From NCBI GenBank assembly GCA_003864495.1, contig ML133387.1, positions 3,292,781 through 3,356,780 on the forward strand: 64,000 nt of DNA. Direction: 5' to 3'. How positions within the stretch are numbered: position 1 is the first letter of the stretch; each line of letters opens with the position of its first letter. This stretch comes from Nemopilema nomurai (taxonomy: Eukaryota; Cnidaria; Scyphozoa; Rhizostomeae; Rhizostomatidae). Of this stretch, positions 52,834-63,615 are shown piece by piece. The notes beneath the pieces were generated by a model that saw nothing but the letters and a program-made list of their open reading frames with translations, had not been told where the DNA came from and did no database searches. Position numbers and translations under genes: made by a program.

Positions 52834-54147
52834 CTCGTATTTACTCATTCTTGCATCACATTTAATTACCAACAAGTACATGTTAATTTAGATCTCTAGC
52901 AGCAGGGAAAACAGGGTTAATTTTGTTTATAGATCCAAATATATATCTGTATGTATCGCATGCAATCATAAAATGCAATGTATCGTAGAGAATGATTATT
53001 TATGTCTTTTCTACCTCATAGTTCTGAACCATAGTGCATACATGTTACCGAATTCTAAAAGCTTGATGTTTCAGAAGGGCACCCGTATGTTAATAATTGG
53101 CACCTAAGGGGGCGGTTTAACAATATTTTAAGGAAAGCCATTTCTCTGCCCCAAAGGCACCCCCTCCCCATTTTGAGCAGTGCTGGTGCTAAGATGACTG
53201 TCTACTAGTGAACCAGCAAATAAACTCGGCAGCGAGTTGTGCATAGCCATTTTACATTCATTTTGTTTTTCAATTGCTCTTTATTTGATCGTAATAGCTG
53301 CGAACCAAATTAAAGAACATGTACCCTTCTTACCTGCTGCTTTATTTTAGTTAGTTGTAGCGATGAAAATGGGCCTATTCGGACTAAGCTCACTAGATTC
53401 TGAATACATGATATTATAGAAGTGCCTAAATTTTTCCAATTCATCATACTTCAAGACAACTCTACGCTTCTCGTGTCTTTACCGGAAAAGGCGAAACGCT
53501 TTTTGCTCTAGCTGAACTGGCATGGACATCTACCATACAATAAATAGGCAGTCTAAATATAGCAATGAAAAAGATTTTGGTGCTGTTCGTTTGACCATCA
53601 TCCCAGATTCGATATCGTTTCTACCTTTAGGCCTAACCACTGGTTAAGTTATTCGGATACAAATTTGGAAGCGGAAGTTTAAGATGCGTTACCGATTGCA
53701 TATTGAATCCCCCTGGCAGATTTTCTCTGAAATACGCAGTTTAATCAGGAGTTAACAGCCTGGAACGCCATTCTTTTTGAAACCCGCTTGAAATGAGCAG
53801 GTCCTTTCATCTAAATTCATCTTTTCTGCCAGGCAATTCATATATTTTCCTGTATTCAATCAATTGGATGCCAGTTCAGCCTACGAACCAATTCCCCGCG
53901 GACTTGCACTAGTTGCGAGCTTAATTTCCCCAAGGAAAACGCCTAAGAAACTAAACTGCAATCGCATGTGCAATCACCTCCCAATACCATTCTATTGTTG
54001 ACACTTTAATTGCTGACTGCCCAATAGTAAACACAACGAGGTATTCTGTGCTGCTTTTCATTCGCAGTTCATAGCATCGTGCAAGCAGATCATTCCTCGA
54101 TCAGAAGAGAAGCACCAGCATTCATGTCGCCAGTCTACGTGTCACCA
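52834..54147. other. RIC1 3' UTR and intergenic spacer
   Basis: The first part is the RIC1 3' UTR. A canonical AATAAA at 53219-53224, 386 bases past the stop, is the best poly(A) candidate. The rest, up to the convergent gene at 54148, shows no coding signal. Confidence 0.45.
53219..53224 (+). terminator. Poly(A) signal AATAAA, probable RIC1 3' end
   Basis: Canonical hexamer 386 bases after the RIC1 stop codon and the best-placed one downstream on this strand. Confidence 0.4.
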
Positions 54148-55038
54148 TCAAGGTTTGTACGGCACTTCACTGTGTCGTTTCAGAGCCTGATTTACAGCAT
54201 CCACGATATCGCTTTTATCACCACTAAACAGGGCTACTTCGACTTGACCTTGTTTGACAAAAACACTGTCAGTGAGAAGATTGTAGAATGCTATGCAAAT
54301 TTCTTCTATTTGGTGGTGCTTGTACCCGAAGTGCCTTTTGAAGTCCTTAAGAACCTCAAGGACGTAGGGGTACTCCACACTGCAAATCGTTGTTGATGAC
54401 TTCTCTGAAAATTGATACAAGCTGCAGTGAAAAGGGCTTTTGTTTGCGCCTTCTGCGTAGGTCGATGCCGAATTTATTCGAAACATTATCCGTGAATCCG
54501 CTTTGGCAAAATTGTCAAGAATTTCACCATTTTTTGGAACGAGGATGACTTGAAATGGAATAACCGCTTCTTCAGCTGGAAGAGCACTTTTGATTAACTT
54601 GCTGTACAATGGAGCCATTTTCTTGAGGTATTCGTGGAAATAGGTGTTGAACAGACTTTCTGCAATATCTCCATGAATTGTCCCTTTTGGGGGCTGTAGC
54701 TGATAAACCCAGACTGAGTTCAGAGGGCTCGTTAGTATTACACTTAGAGCTGCATCGCGGAAAATCACCACCTCGACGTTAGAGCTAGAAATGCAACAAT
54801 ACGTTGCAAGGTCTAGGCAGCTCTTCATCAAAATCAAACATTGAATTACCTTTGCTTGCACAATTCTTTTGAAAAATTTATTCATGAGATTGAAGTAGAT
54901 GTACCTCGGAAAAGACTCTCGTCCAAACAACTCAGAGCTAGTGTTTGCCGTCAATAATCCAATGTAGATTACAAAACCAGAAATAATGTTCATCAAGAAT
55001 ATTTCGACCAGCAAAACTGAAACTGCCAAGGCTTGCAT
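54148..55038 (-). CDS. Single-exon gene, unknown family, hydrophobic N terminus
   Basis: The frame is open for 316 codons but its upstream end begins with TTG. The first ATG (55036-55038, context AACATGC) gives 296 residues. Residues 1 to about 30 (MQALAVSVLLVEIFLMNIIS, then GFVIYIGLL) form one strong hydrophobic segment, either a signal anchor or a poor signal peptide because of an internal Glu. Sequons NTS and NKS occur after it. The remainder is a mixed alpha/beta sequence of globular look with about nine cysteines and no zinc-finger spacing. No domain is recognised. It is convergent with RIC1 and intronless. Because an exon could be spliced on upstream, the N terminus is provisional. Length and composition argue against a chance ORF in 36% GC DNA. 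Confidence 0.6.
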   Translation of the reverse strand: MQALAVSVLLVEIFLMNIISGFVIYIGLLTANTSSELFGRESFPRYIYFNLMNKFFKRIVQAKVIQCLILMKSCLDLATYCCISSSNVEVVIFRDAALSVILTSPLNSVWVYQLQPPKGTIHGDIAESLFNTYFHEYLKKMAPLYSKLIKSALPAEEAVIPFQVILVPKNGEILDNFAKADSRIMFRINSASTYAEGANKSPFHCSLYQFSEKSSTTICSVEYPYVLEVLKDFKRHFGYKHHQIEEICIAFYNLLTDSVFVKQGQVEVALFSGDKSDIVDAVNQALKRHSEVPYKP

Positions 55039-57613
55039 GTTGTTTATGAAGATTGATCTTGAAATTCGTTGGTCTTGAAGAGGTTTCTTAGAAACCAAAA
55101 AGGGGGCCTTTGTTATCTGTATGACTCACTCAAGTTTTTCCTTCGATTTTACAAAGAATACACAAAAACCTGTGGATATGGGCCTATGGTAGATACACGC
55201 TTTTTTATAAGGAACTACTTTATAAGGAACCTACATGTAGAAGGCCGAAATATTTAAAGAACTTATACTACTAAAAACGAAATCCCTAAGGAACTTTTCG
55301 ATTTGAAAAATTTTTATAACTGCAAGCATCAAGAACTAAAAATCCGGTTCCATTCATTTGTAGCCAATACTTGCATAGATTGTTTGCTATTCGTGGGTCA
55401 AGTGCTTCATTGAGTAGTTTCCGCATATGCTGTCTCGCCCCTCTCTCTGTTAAGTGTTAAGGCTTATTGTAGTCAAAAAACCGAAAGTGAGAACTTAAGG
55501 AACTTTTAAGGAACTTTTGGTGCTAAATTCTGATGATTTGAGGTCTACAAATAAGGAACTTTCGGAACTAGGTCTTGAGGTAGGTTCCTTATAAAAAAGA
55601 GCGGCGCGTGCCAACTTGCTCTGCCCCCAGCTCATACGTACAGCACTCTTCAGGTTTTGTAACTTGAGCCCTAAAGAATCTGAAAGGATATCCCTGTTTG
55701 AATTAGATCCTTCTTAGTCACCATAAGAGCCAGGATCTACGAACGTGAGGGGATCCTTGAAAAGAGCCAAGTTAAAGTTTTGCACCAAAGTATAGAGGCA
55801 TCTACTGGTGCATGTAAGACATGTTTTACGTGCCCTTGAAGTCGTTTCAGATGGTCGACCACTGAATGACCTTTCTTATCACGTGAAAGGAGTTCAATGC
55901 AGCGGGATAAATCCGAGGCGTAAGATTAGATGACGTCACGCAAATGTATTGTAAGGCGGTTTTTGAATTGCCACAACAAATGGGGAATCAAAGAAGTGAC
56001 GCAATATCGAAGAATTCTGTGTAATGTGCTAGCATAGTCATACTTCGTAACTTCATTGCATTTCCCTTACTGTTTTTACGCGTATAAATGCAGGCACGTT
56101 AGGACAGGGGACTGGTGGTGTAATAAACGTCAAACTGCAGCATGCTTCCTTTTCAACGGTGTGTTGATTGAGCAGTAATACAACGGGCAACCCCCTATGA
56201 ATGCCATTGCCATCAGCAAACCAATTATCTATGTCATCAGAATAATAAAATTGAGCGATTCATCATACTTAAAATTTTGGGCAAAGTCTACTATGATTGT
56301 GTTCATTATAATCATGGACTTTAATTATAAAAATATCTCTATTTCCTCTCCATCTGTTCTCATAATAATAATTTGCAAGTAAGTGATAGAAATTCTAAGC
56401 TTTTGCAAGTCATTACTATTTTTAAACGATATTTGCAATTCTCAAAGGAAGTTTTGCATATTTTGCTGATCTCAAAGAAGTTAGTTAAACATTAAACCAA
56501 AAATTTTAAAGGCCAGAAAATATTTTGTCATCCACAAAATAGGTTTCAAGATGGCTGCTCTGAAGCTGACTGCTAGCACAGCCAAATAACACTAAATCCC
56601 TTTGCAAATGTAGAATATTGCATGATGAATGAATAAAGGCTACAGAGGATACACAGTCTATATTTAACTTGAACCAATTTCAAGTCTTTTTGATAATATT
56701 GGAATCTTTCTAGAACAAACAAAAGATTTATAGGTTGTTATATCTTTGACAAGGCCAAAGAAGAATACCATCCTGCATAATTGAAGAGTATTTTTGGCTT
56801 TTAGAACACTTTGCTGCTTAATGCATTGCTGTAAACAAAAGTAGTTATCTTCCCTTTATCTTGGGCTCTGCCTGGATTCCTTGGCCATCTCACCTTCACT
56901 TAAAGACTCAAAATTGCGAACAAGGAAATTTCATATTCTGCCAAATCAATGTCTCAGATGTCACTATCAATGATATAACAGCCTTTCTGTACAAAATTTG
57001 CAATATATTAAATCTAATTTGAAATTTCTTCATACATTACAATTCTCCCTAACATCTCCTAGTCATATGGTATCTAAAATCATTATGCTGACATTGGGAA
57101 GGTACCTAGTTACATATTATAAGTACAAATTTACACAGGAAATAGTAGGTCAATTAGGATATTTGGAATTGAAAGGGTTGCAAATTGATTCAATTTTGGG
57201 GGCCCATTTGTCGCAAAATAGTTAGGACTGGATTGCAGAAAAGTATGAGACTTAATAAACTTATCTGTATTTATAAATGCCTAAAATTTGCTTTCACTTT
57301 TAATAGCAATGTTAGATTGATGAAAAATGAAGGGACATGCAAGTCATAATTTAGTGTCTTGATTTACTTATTTTACTTTGGTCTAAACAGTGGTCTTTTC
57401 TGAATTCAAAGTGCAGCTAGTGGGGTAATTCTTTGCTTAGAGACTAACTCTATAATTCTAGCCACATCATAGTTCAAAGGTTATTGTTACATACCCAATC
57501 AATGAGATTTAAATACACACATCAACATTCTATTTTGTCTTGCAAACATCTATCAACTGCTTCCAATCTATAATCACTTTTTATACCATATAGATGTTAG
57601 AAAGTAGATTAAG
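55039..57613. other. Spacer with a TIR element; 3' UTR of the SNX16-like gene at right
   Basis: The left part holds an inverted-repeat element (55199-55603). The right part, roughly 56900-57613, is AT-rich and probably includes the 3' UTR of the SNX16-like gene. The ORFs at 56197-56382 and 56998-57225 look like chance frames in AT-rich DNA. Confidence 0.45.
55199..55603. mobile_element. Inverted-repeat (MITE-like) element with internal AAGGAACTT repeats
   Basis: TTTTTTATAAGGAAC at 55201-55215 recurs inverted at 55584-55598, and CGC flanks both ends on the outside. A second partial copy of the motif follows at once at the left end (ACTTTATAAGGAACCTAC), matching the right end's GGAACCTAC even better. 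AAGGAACTT occurs repeatedly inside (about 55288, 55497, 55507, 55555). The roughly 400-bp unit has no transposase frame and no convincing target duplication. Confidence 0.5.
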
Positions 57614-59017
57614 TCATTTACTGCTTTGAGTTATGTTTGATAGCTGTGCTGAAATCCACCTTGGCCAGTCATTAACAGGAATACCATTGTTTTTTACTCT
57701 GACAAAGAGCAAATCTGGCTTCATTTGATTGACACCAACAACAGTTTTCCCCCAAAGAGCCATATTCAATTTGACACCAAGTAACAGTGAGTAGAAATAT
57801 TTTTGTTCTAGAGCATCAATATCCCTTCTTGCAGCTTGAAATCTTCCCTCATATTCATTAATGATTATATCTCTCCTAATCAATTCTTCATTGTCATGTG
57901 AGTGAGCATTTGCCAGTGCCTCTCTTAAATTATGGATTTCTGTCTGATTGCTTTCAAGTTTATACTTTGCTCTCGTATAATCAACATTCACTTCCTCTAC
58001 TACTTTTTTCAAGTTATCAAGCTGTAACTTTTGAAGGTCTTCCAAGCTTTTTCGTGAAGTTTGGAGTGCAACTTTTAGTTCCTCCTCTCTTTCAGCAACA
58101 CCTTCAATTGTTTTCACATTAATGCACTTCCCACCTACATTGATGTTAACATTGGCAAGATTACCAAAGGCCACTACCATCTTTTGCAGGGACTGTTCTT
58201 CTTTCATTTGATACGCGATAAAATCTTTCATCAGATCCCTTACCTGAAGCTCTCTTTTCTGACCTTCCGTCTGCCTTGTTGAAAGCTCCAGCGCCTTCTC
58301 TGCATTTAAATCAATTTTCAGTCTCTCTATTTCTTGTCTTGCCTGGTTGCATAATTCTTCTGCAGCAATCAACTTTTGTTGCAAGATTTTTTCGGTCAAA
58401 TTTCCCTCGCAATTCAGGCCATTTGGGGCTGAGCCGTACAACTGAACTTTACGGAGCTCACTACGAAGATGGCTCATTTCACAATCTTGATCACCAACCT
58501 CTTTTTCCAGGCGTGAGACTTTTGTCTCTAAGGTATCACAGTAGCTTCTTGATGCAGTTAGATCTTCGTGTGGACCAGGTGGATTGTCAAGACGAAAGAA
58601 TCTTCTAACTGGCTCTGTGTCCATGACTGCTTGCAGCTCGAAAAGTGTTTTGAGGAAAAACTCCAATCCTTGCTTTCGTCTCAAAATGAACTCCCTTTCG
58701 AAATTATTTCGAAAAACTCTTTTCGGTGGCAATGTTAGAACAAATCCCGGGAACATTTTTTTAAGCTTCTTATTCAGAAGTACGAAATCCGAGTACCGTC
58801 GATAAACAACCCATGAACATTCGCCATTGTTCACCTCCACTTTGTACAATGTAAATCGTTCCCTAGGCTCGAAAGTTTCTTGACCACGGATAGCAGATAT
58901 AAATCTTGGTCTGCTGTTATAGCTCGCAACAGAAAAAACACTTCTGGTGTCATGAGAATGCTCCGATTGGGTAACTGAAGAGCTATCTGAAAGTTCACCG
59001 CTACTCCTCTCTGCCAT
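57614..59017 (-). CDS. Sorting nexin 16-like PX-domain protein, intronless
   Basis: Sorting nexins bind phosphatidylinositol 3-phosphate on endosomes and steer cargo. The ATG at 59015-59017 (CAAGATGG) is preferred. An upstream in-frame ATG at 59066-59068 would add 17 residues but has a poorer context. The product is 467 aa. A Ser/Thr-rich head precedes a PX domain at about 37-145, with the lipid-binding RRYSDF (73-78), the Pro-rich LPPKR (96-100) and RRKQGLEFFLKTL. The DNPPGPHEDLTASRSYCDTL junction closely resembles human SNX16. Heptad-rich coiled coil covers about 165-420. The C-terminal end (LLLGVKLNMALWGKTVVGVN and on) is non-coiled and not known from vertebrate SNX16, which is about 344 aa. 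The whole CDS is one exon, so retroposition or intron loss is likely. SNX16 is the closest named relative, but a distinct PX-coiled-coil paralogue is possible. Confidence 0.78.
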   Translation of the reverse strand: MAERSSGELSDSSSVTQSEHSHDTRSVFSVASYNSRPRFISAIRGQETFEPRERFTLYKVEVNNGECSWVVYRRYSDFVLLNKKLKKMFPGFVLTLPPKRVFRNNFEREFILRRKQGLEFFLKTLFELQAVMDTEPVRRFFRLDNPPGPHEDLTASRSYCDTLETKVSRLEKEVGDQDCEMSHLRSELRKVQLYGSAPNGLNCEGNLTEKILQQKLIAAEELCNQARQEIERLKIDLNAEKALELSTRQTEGQKRELQVRDLMKDFIAYQMKEEQSLQKMVVAFGNLANVNINVGGKCINVKTIEGVAEREEELKVALQTSRKSLEDLQKLQLDNLKKVVEEVNVDYTRAKYKLESNQTEIHNLREALANAHSHDNEELIRRDIIINEYEGRFQAARRDIDALEQKYFYSLLLGVKLNMALWGKTVVGVNQMKPDLLFVRVKNNGIPVNDWPRWISAQLSNITQSSK

Positions 59018-59733
59018 CTTGAATCGAAAATGTACAATTCTTTCCTTGTCATGTGATATGAATTCCATCGCAATAGAATTTCATGTGATGTGATATGAAC
59101 ATAGAAATTGTACAAACAATATCCCGGATTGATTAGTTAAAATTGTTGGGAAAAATTAAAAGATTCAAGTTTTTCAAGTTTTGTTCTAAACATTTGTGAA
59201 CCGGCGGCCTTTCGGTATATAAACAGCGCCAAATGTTGAATCATTGATGAGAATTTATTTGTTCAAAAATTCCATCGCAGAGGATTCGAGTCCAAAGACC
59301 AGGTGACGTCATGCAATGTATTGATTCTCGTTTGTTCCAAAAAGTGAGAAATACCATCATAAGAGCAAAAGCAGGGGCATATCATACTCTCGTTATTAAA
59401 CCACTAAATGTCTGTTTCATTCAGAATCGAAACTTACCATGCTACATCAAAAATTCAGCCTTACCATGCTACTTTGTTACAGACCCTGACCCTGTTCAAC
59501 ACTTCCTTGATATAGATGTCAATCAATTTGATTTACAATTTGTCAATCAAAGTTTTCCACCTTTCTCTTTCTGGAATCGAAGGCCCAAGCCACAAATTTG
59601 AAAGTGGGAGGGGGGAGCATGGCTAATTAATTGAACTCGAATTAAGTAGCTCGAATCTGCAATATTTTATGGCTAGATTGGAATTATTTTCTTCGCAAAA
59701 AGTGGGGGGGGGCAGGTCCAGGAGCTGCGCAGC

Positions 59734-59787
59734 CATTAGGCCTACGCCCCTATTAGGCTTACGCCCCCATTAGGCCCATGCCCCCAT
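59734..59787 (+). repeat. Three tandem copies of a ~17-bp ATTAGGCCTACGCCCC unit
   Basis: CATTAGGCCTACGCCCC is repeated three times with one or two changes, directly after a G-rich stretch. GC-rich against an AT-rich background. Confidence 0.85.
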
Positions 59788-60890
59788 CTCTGGCTCGGAA
59801 TCTTGTCTTTACAATATACAGCCAGTAATTAATTTTATTTCTCTCAGACTTCTCCCTTAATGCTAACTCAGCTTGAGTTTTGCTTCCTATAAATTGTTGG
59901 TATGGTGTGATCAACTGGGCGCTCAATATCCGTGGAAATGATCATTTGCAGTTATAAAAGTAAGGGTGTACAAAACAAAGTTTTGAAGAAGCGAATACCG
60001 TACAGTGCAGGCCCATGTGATGGATTGCAATGTGGCTAGCCAGAAGGGAAAGAGCCAATCAAGGACAACAAGTTTTCGAAAAGGATGCCTTGAATATATC
60101 CAGTAAGGTTTCTTTCTCTTGCCATTTCTCTACTATTACCTATTTATCATCTTGCTATTTTGTCAAAAAGATTCAAAAACATATTTACTACGCAAGAATT
60201 TTGATTGATTTTTGGACACAAAGCAAATTAATATGCTTGGAAATCAATTTCGGTCATTTCAAAGTTTAGGGACATTCTTCGGCTTTAATTTCATGCTTCT
60301 GGAGACTGCCGTGCTACCTTCGCTCAAGGCAGTACATGAAATTTTGTTTGGAAAGCAGCAAAAATAAAGAGGATTTTTACCACATTTGGATTTGCTAATC
60401 GGAAACATGCTCTGGAGAATCTAAAGCAACATAAAACTTGAAAATGTCACAAGAGTGCATCAAAATGCGGTTTATGATGCCATTTGCAATGGCTAAAGTT
60501 TGTCTCAACATTATTTGACAAGTTGTAAGTTGATTCTTATGGGCTATTCATAATTTTTTTAGTTTTTGTCAGTTTCACCATCGGACATTCATTGCTAGAT
60601 TTCGAGAATTGTCTTAGAGAAACAGTGTCCATAAGGGCTACTGGAAGATATTCTGTTGTACAGGTGATTGGCCTCTATTGGAAAAGAATAACATGACTAT
60701 TATCTTTTCCTATACAGTCCCATCTGAGATTCTTCTATTAAAATGATAAAGATAGTTCTGCTAAGCGATCAAGAATAGGAAGACAGAGGAGCTTTACAAA
60801 ACCAGTGGTGTTATATCTTCATATGTGCTTAGGTTGCCAACCTTGGAAAGCAAGAATCAGTTGAAGATGAAAAAAATTAAAAACCAGTGA

Positions 60891-61171
60891 GGTAAGAAAA
60901 TGTAAGAATCAATAATTAAAGGAAAGTAAGCATCAGTCATGGAAGAAAAGCTAAGAATTAGTAATGGAAGAGAAAGCAAGAACTAGTAACAAAAGAAAAA
61001 GTAAGAACAAGTAAGGGAAGAGAATTTATAAATCAGTAATGGAAGAAAAAGTAAGATTCAGTAATGGAAGAAAAGTAAGCTTCAGTAATGGAAGAAAAAG
61101 TTAGAATCAGTAATGGAAGAAAAATTAAGATTCAATAATGGAAGAAAAAAATAAGCATCAGTAATGGAAGG
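60891..61171 (+). repeat. Minisatellite of ~25 bp upstream of the GPCR gene
   Basis: About eleven units with consensus AGAATCAGTAATGGAAGAAA plus AAGTA. They are degenerate at the left and nearly identical at the right. The array ends about 0.7 kb before the putative 5' UTR donor of the GPCR gene. Strand-asymmetric, purine-rich on the plus strand. Confidence 0.9.
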
Positions 61172-61870
61172 ATCTTTTGTTCACCAACCAGGACAAAATG
61201 TCTACTCTTCTGACGATTAAAAACAAATTCATTCTTAAAGCCTAGAAGCACAGCAGATTTTTTCGCAAGTGTCAGTGTCAGGCCACGCCCTCCAGCTGAG
61301 AGACAAAGAGAGGATGACCATCACTGAACATTGCCTTATACTCATTCATCTCGTAGAAACATCTAATTTACGCTTTTTGGCCATAAATGAACATCATGTT
61401 GTGTTGTCAAATGCCTTTATTGGATACGTTTCCAAAATGCAATGCAAACGTTCCCAAACAGTAATTGTTTGGGTAAGTTGATTTAAAAGTGTTATAATGA
61501 AAAATCAAGTGAAGTTTTGTTCCTTGTGGACAATCGTTACCAGCTGTCTTTAATTCATCCAAACATTTTCGTTTGACTTCCATGCAGCATACGTTGACTA
61601 GCGCTTTTTCAACGATGTTTGAAAAGGCGGTACGTTTTAAGATCATTGGCAGGTACTCAGGCGGGCTTTGTGTACCTACGAATCTCTTCTGCAGTCTTGC
61701 AAATGCATTTTTGGGTATGATTTGTAAAATCCTGGTGGCAGTAAAGTCAACAGCAGAACCAGACGGCTTTACAGCAATCAGACAAAGAACCTCTGAGGAA
61801 GCACGAAGAGCTGTCCCTTGGGAAAGTGTTTGACTTGAAGGTGAAAACTTGGCACTCCCTTAATTCAAAG

Positions 61871-62107
61871 GTGAGTTGATATACGTTATGACTCTTTCCA
61901 CACTTCCTTTCCAATAGAATTTCTCCATATTGTCGCGTTTGAGGTGGTAGTGAACAACCTGTTTGGCTGAAGCAGAAGCCCGTTGTTTTACTTTCCTTAG
62001 GATTTACTCTTTAAGTCTTTCGCACTGTACATATCAAGTTTTAGAGTATTACTAGTATTAAAAAAACTCCAGTCAGCGTAACGAAACCAAGAAAATATCT
62101 TTCATAG
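61871..62107 (+). other. Putative 5' UTR intron of the GPCR gene
   Basis: A consensus donor, CAAAG|GTGAGT, at 61871 and an acceptor, TTTCATAG|GT, ending at 62107 bracket 237 bases. Downstream of the acceptor the frame is open into the GPCR but has no ATG before 62164. Upstream that frame meets a stop within three codons, so the exon before the intron would be non-coding. Confidence 0.35.
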
Positions 62108-62163
62108 GTACACTCACCAGAAACAGTGTGAGAAGGAAGAAAAGCGGGAGAAAAGGAATTGAT

Positions 62164-63615
62164 ATGGCAGACTTTAGCGAGTCTGAAATCGTTGCTCTAA
62201 CACTCGTTTACACAATAATCACAATCGTCGGAGCATGTGGGAACTTCATTGTCCTGACATCAATATGCTGGCGAAAATCAGCGCGCAAGGTCCTAGGAAA
62301 CATTTTCATAGTCAACCTTGCCTTGGCTGATTTTCTTTCATGTACACTCTGTGGACCATACTACATACGCAGCCTTCATGTCAACGAGTTTTTCAAGGTC
62401 AAGTCGAATCGGTCATGGTTGTGCACTGCCATACTGCTCGCAGCTTATCTGCTCTCAATCGAGTCGATTATGTCCCTGACGTTGCTGTCCCTCGATCGCT
62501 TCCTTGCAGTGCGATTACCCTTCTGGTATCACAAGAACGTAACGAGGAACATTTGCTTAGTTTCTACGCTGGGCAGTTGGGTATACTCAATCGCTGCGGT
62601 TTCTCCTGCAATGATATTTACGAACTGGATATCATATGAAAACCAGTCTGGTAGTCCTTGTGGCTTCCAATGGACCAAGGCGAACAGTTCCTATATCATT
62701 TTGGCAGTTATATTCAGCTTCGTGCTGCCTGCAATAACAGTGTCGGTAACCAATTGCTATGTATTTAGGACAGCACGTGATCAGAACAGAAAGGTCCACG
62801 CAGTGAGGAAAGTGACTGTAGAATTGAATGGAGTGAACATGAACAAGACCACTGGCCTTGCCGCCGACGGGCCGTTACCAAACAAACGCCCCAGATCAGC
62901 TGAAGGCGGAGAAGGAACACAACGCCGCGTAAAAGCAAATCAGTTCCCAGTATCCTTTGCAGACGACAGAGGTAACAATTGCTTGAACGAAAACAGGAAT
63001 AGCTCCCGGTTGCCAAAGCGAGAGGATAGGAAGATAAGCAGCGTATGCTCCAGAAGAAATTACAGAATCCAGCTCCAGGGGAGGTGTTCACAAGAGAGGT
63101 TGCTTGTTGCCCCTAAGCCCCTTGCAAAGAGAAATAACTCAGTTGATGACGTCAGTACCTTAGAGCCTTTTACCAATGACACCCCAAACAAAAATGGAAG
63201 TAACTTCAAATCTCAATCTTACCGCTTGTCCTTCTCAGAAAGCAACCTGCAGAAGCTCGCAACTCGACATTCTAATGCGCCAGCGGATTTGTTCTTAGGC
63301 CAGAAGCCGTCGAGAGCCCAAGGTCAGAGTTTAAAGTGGAAGAGAGCTTCTTTGGCAAAGATTGAAATGCGACTGGCCTTGTCTACGCTGGCAATCGCAC
63401 TATGTTTCTTTGTAACGTGGTTGCCCTTCGTTGTGACGCGGGTCATGAGGTCGGCTCTTGGCTTCAACGTATCAAACAAAGTTGTCAATGGCTTCAGTGT
63501 GTTTGCGCTAATGAGCTCGCTCTGCAACCCATATGTCGTTTTGTTTTCAAGACGAAACATCTTCGTCGGCTTCAAAAGCATGCTGAAGAAGAGTAGGAAG
63601 TACATTTGCAAGTGA
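62164..63615 (+). CDS. Class A (rhodopsin-like) GPCR with very long third intracellular loop
   Basis: The first true ATG is at 62164; the longer frame from 62128 begins with GTG. The product is 483 aa with seven hydrophobic segments. Class A landmarks are GACGN with N27 (TM1), NLALAD with D56 (TM2), C87 paired with C166 (loop 2), D111-R112-F113 in place of DRY, and TWLP at 418-421 in place of CWxP. TM7 has CNPYVV at 454-459, so the usual NPxxY tyrosine is absent. The loop between TM5 and TM6 is about 195 residues, basic and Ser-rich, and the C-terminal tail is about 20 residues. Long loop with short tail is the aminergic pattern, but position 3.32 is Ala94, not the amine-binding Asp. Ligand and subfamily are therefore unknown. 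The CDS is a single exon. Confidence 0.88.
   Translation: MADFSESEIVALTLVYTIITIVGACGNFIVLTSICWRKSARKVLGNIFIVNLALADFLSCTLCGPYYIRSLHVNEFFKVKSNRSWLCTAILLAAYLLSIESIMSLTLLSLDRFLAVRLPFWYHKNVTRNICLVSTLGSWVYSIAAVSPAMIFTNWISYENQSGSPCGFQWTKANSSYIILAVIFSFVLPAITVSVTNCYVFRTARDQNRKVHAVRKVTVELNGVNMNKTTGLAADGPLPNKRPRSAEGGEGTQRRVKANQFPVSFADDRGNNCLNENRNSSRLPKREDRKISSVCSRRNYRIQLQGRCSQERLLVAPKPLAKRNNSVDDVSTLEPFTNDTPNKNGSNFKSQSYRLSFSESNLQKLATRHSNAPADLFLGQKPSRAQGQSLKWKRASLAKIEMRLALSTLAIALCFFVTWLPFVVTRVMRSALGFNVSNKVVNGFSVFALMSSLCNPYVVLFSRRNIFVGFKSMLKKSRKYICK

Larger units (their letters stand above)
59018..62163. other. Intergenic region between divergent SNX16-like and GPCR genes
   Basis: About 3.1 kb holding both promoters. 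It contains a short C-rich tandem repeat (59734-59787), a 25-bp minisatellite (60891-61171) and probably a 5' UTR intron of the GPCR (61871-62107). The ORFs at 59311-59601 and 61573-61833 have no recognisable product. Confidence 0.45.

Noticed and set aside
54079..54396. 105-codon plus-strand ORF over the 3' end of the unknown gene
   Set aside because: Shadow of the longer minus-strand frame.
55039..55098. Upstream extension of the unknown membrane ORF by 20 codons
   Set aside because: It begins with TTG. The first ATG is at 55036-55038.
57898..58805. Several plus-strand ORFs across the SNX16-like gene
   Set aside because: Shadows of the minus-strand coding sequence.
62128..62163. Upstream extension of the GPCR frame by 12 codons
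   Set aside because: It begins with GTG, not ATG, and has no hydrophobic or conserved content. ATG at 62164 is taken as the start.
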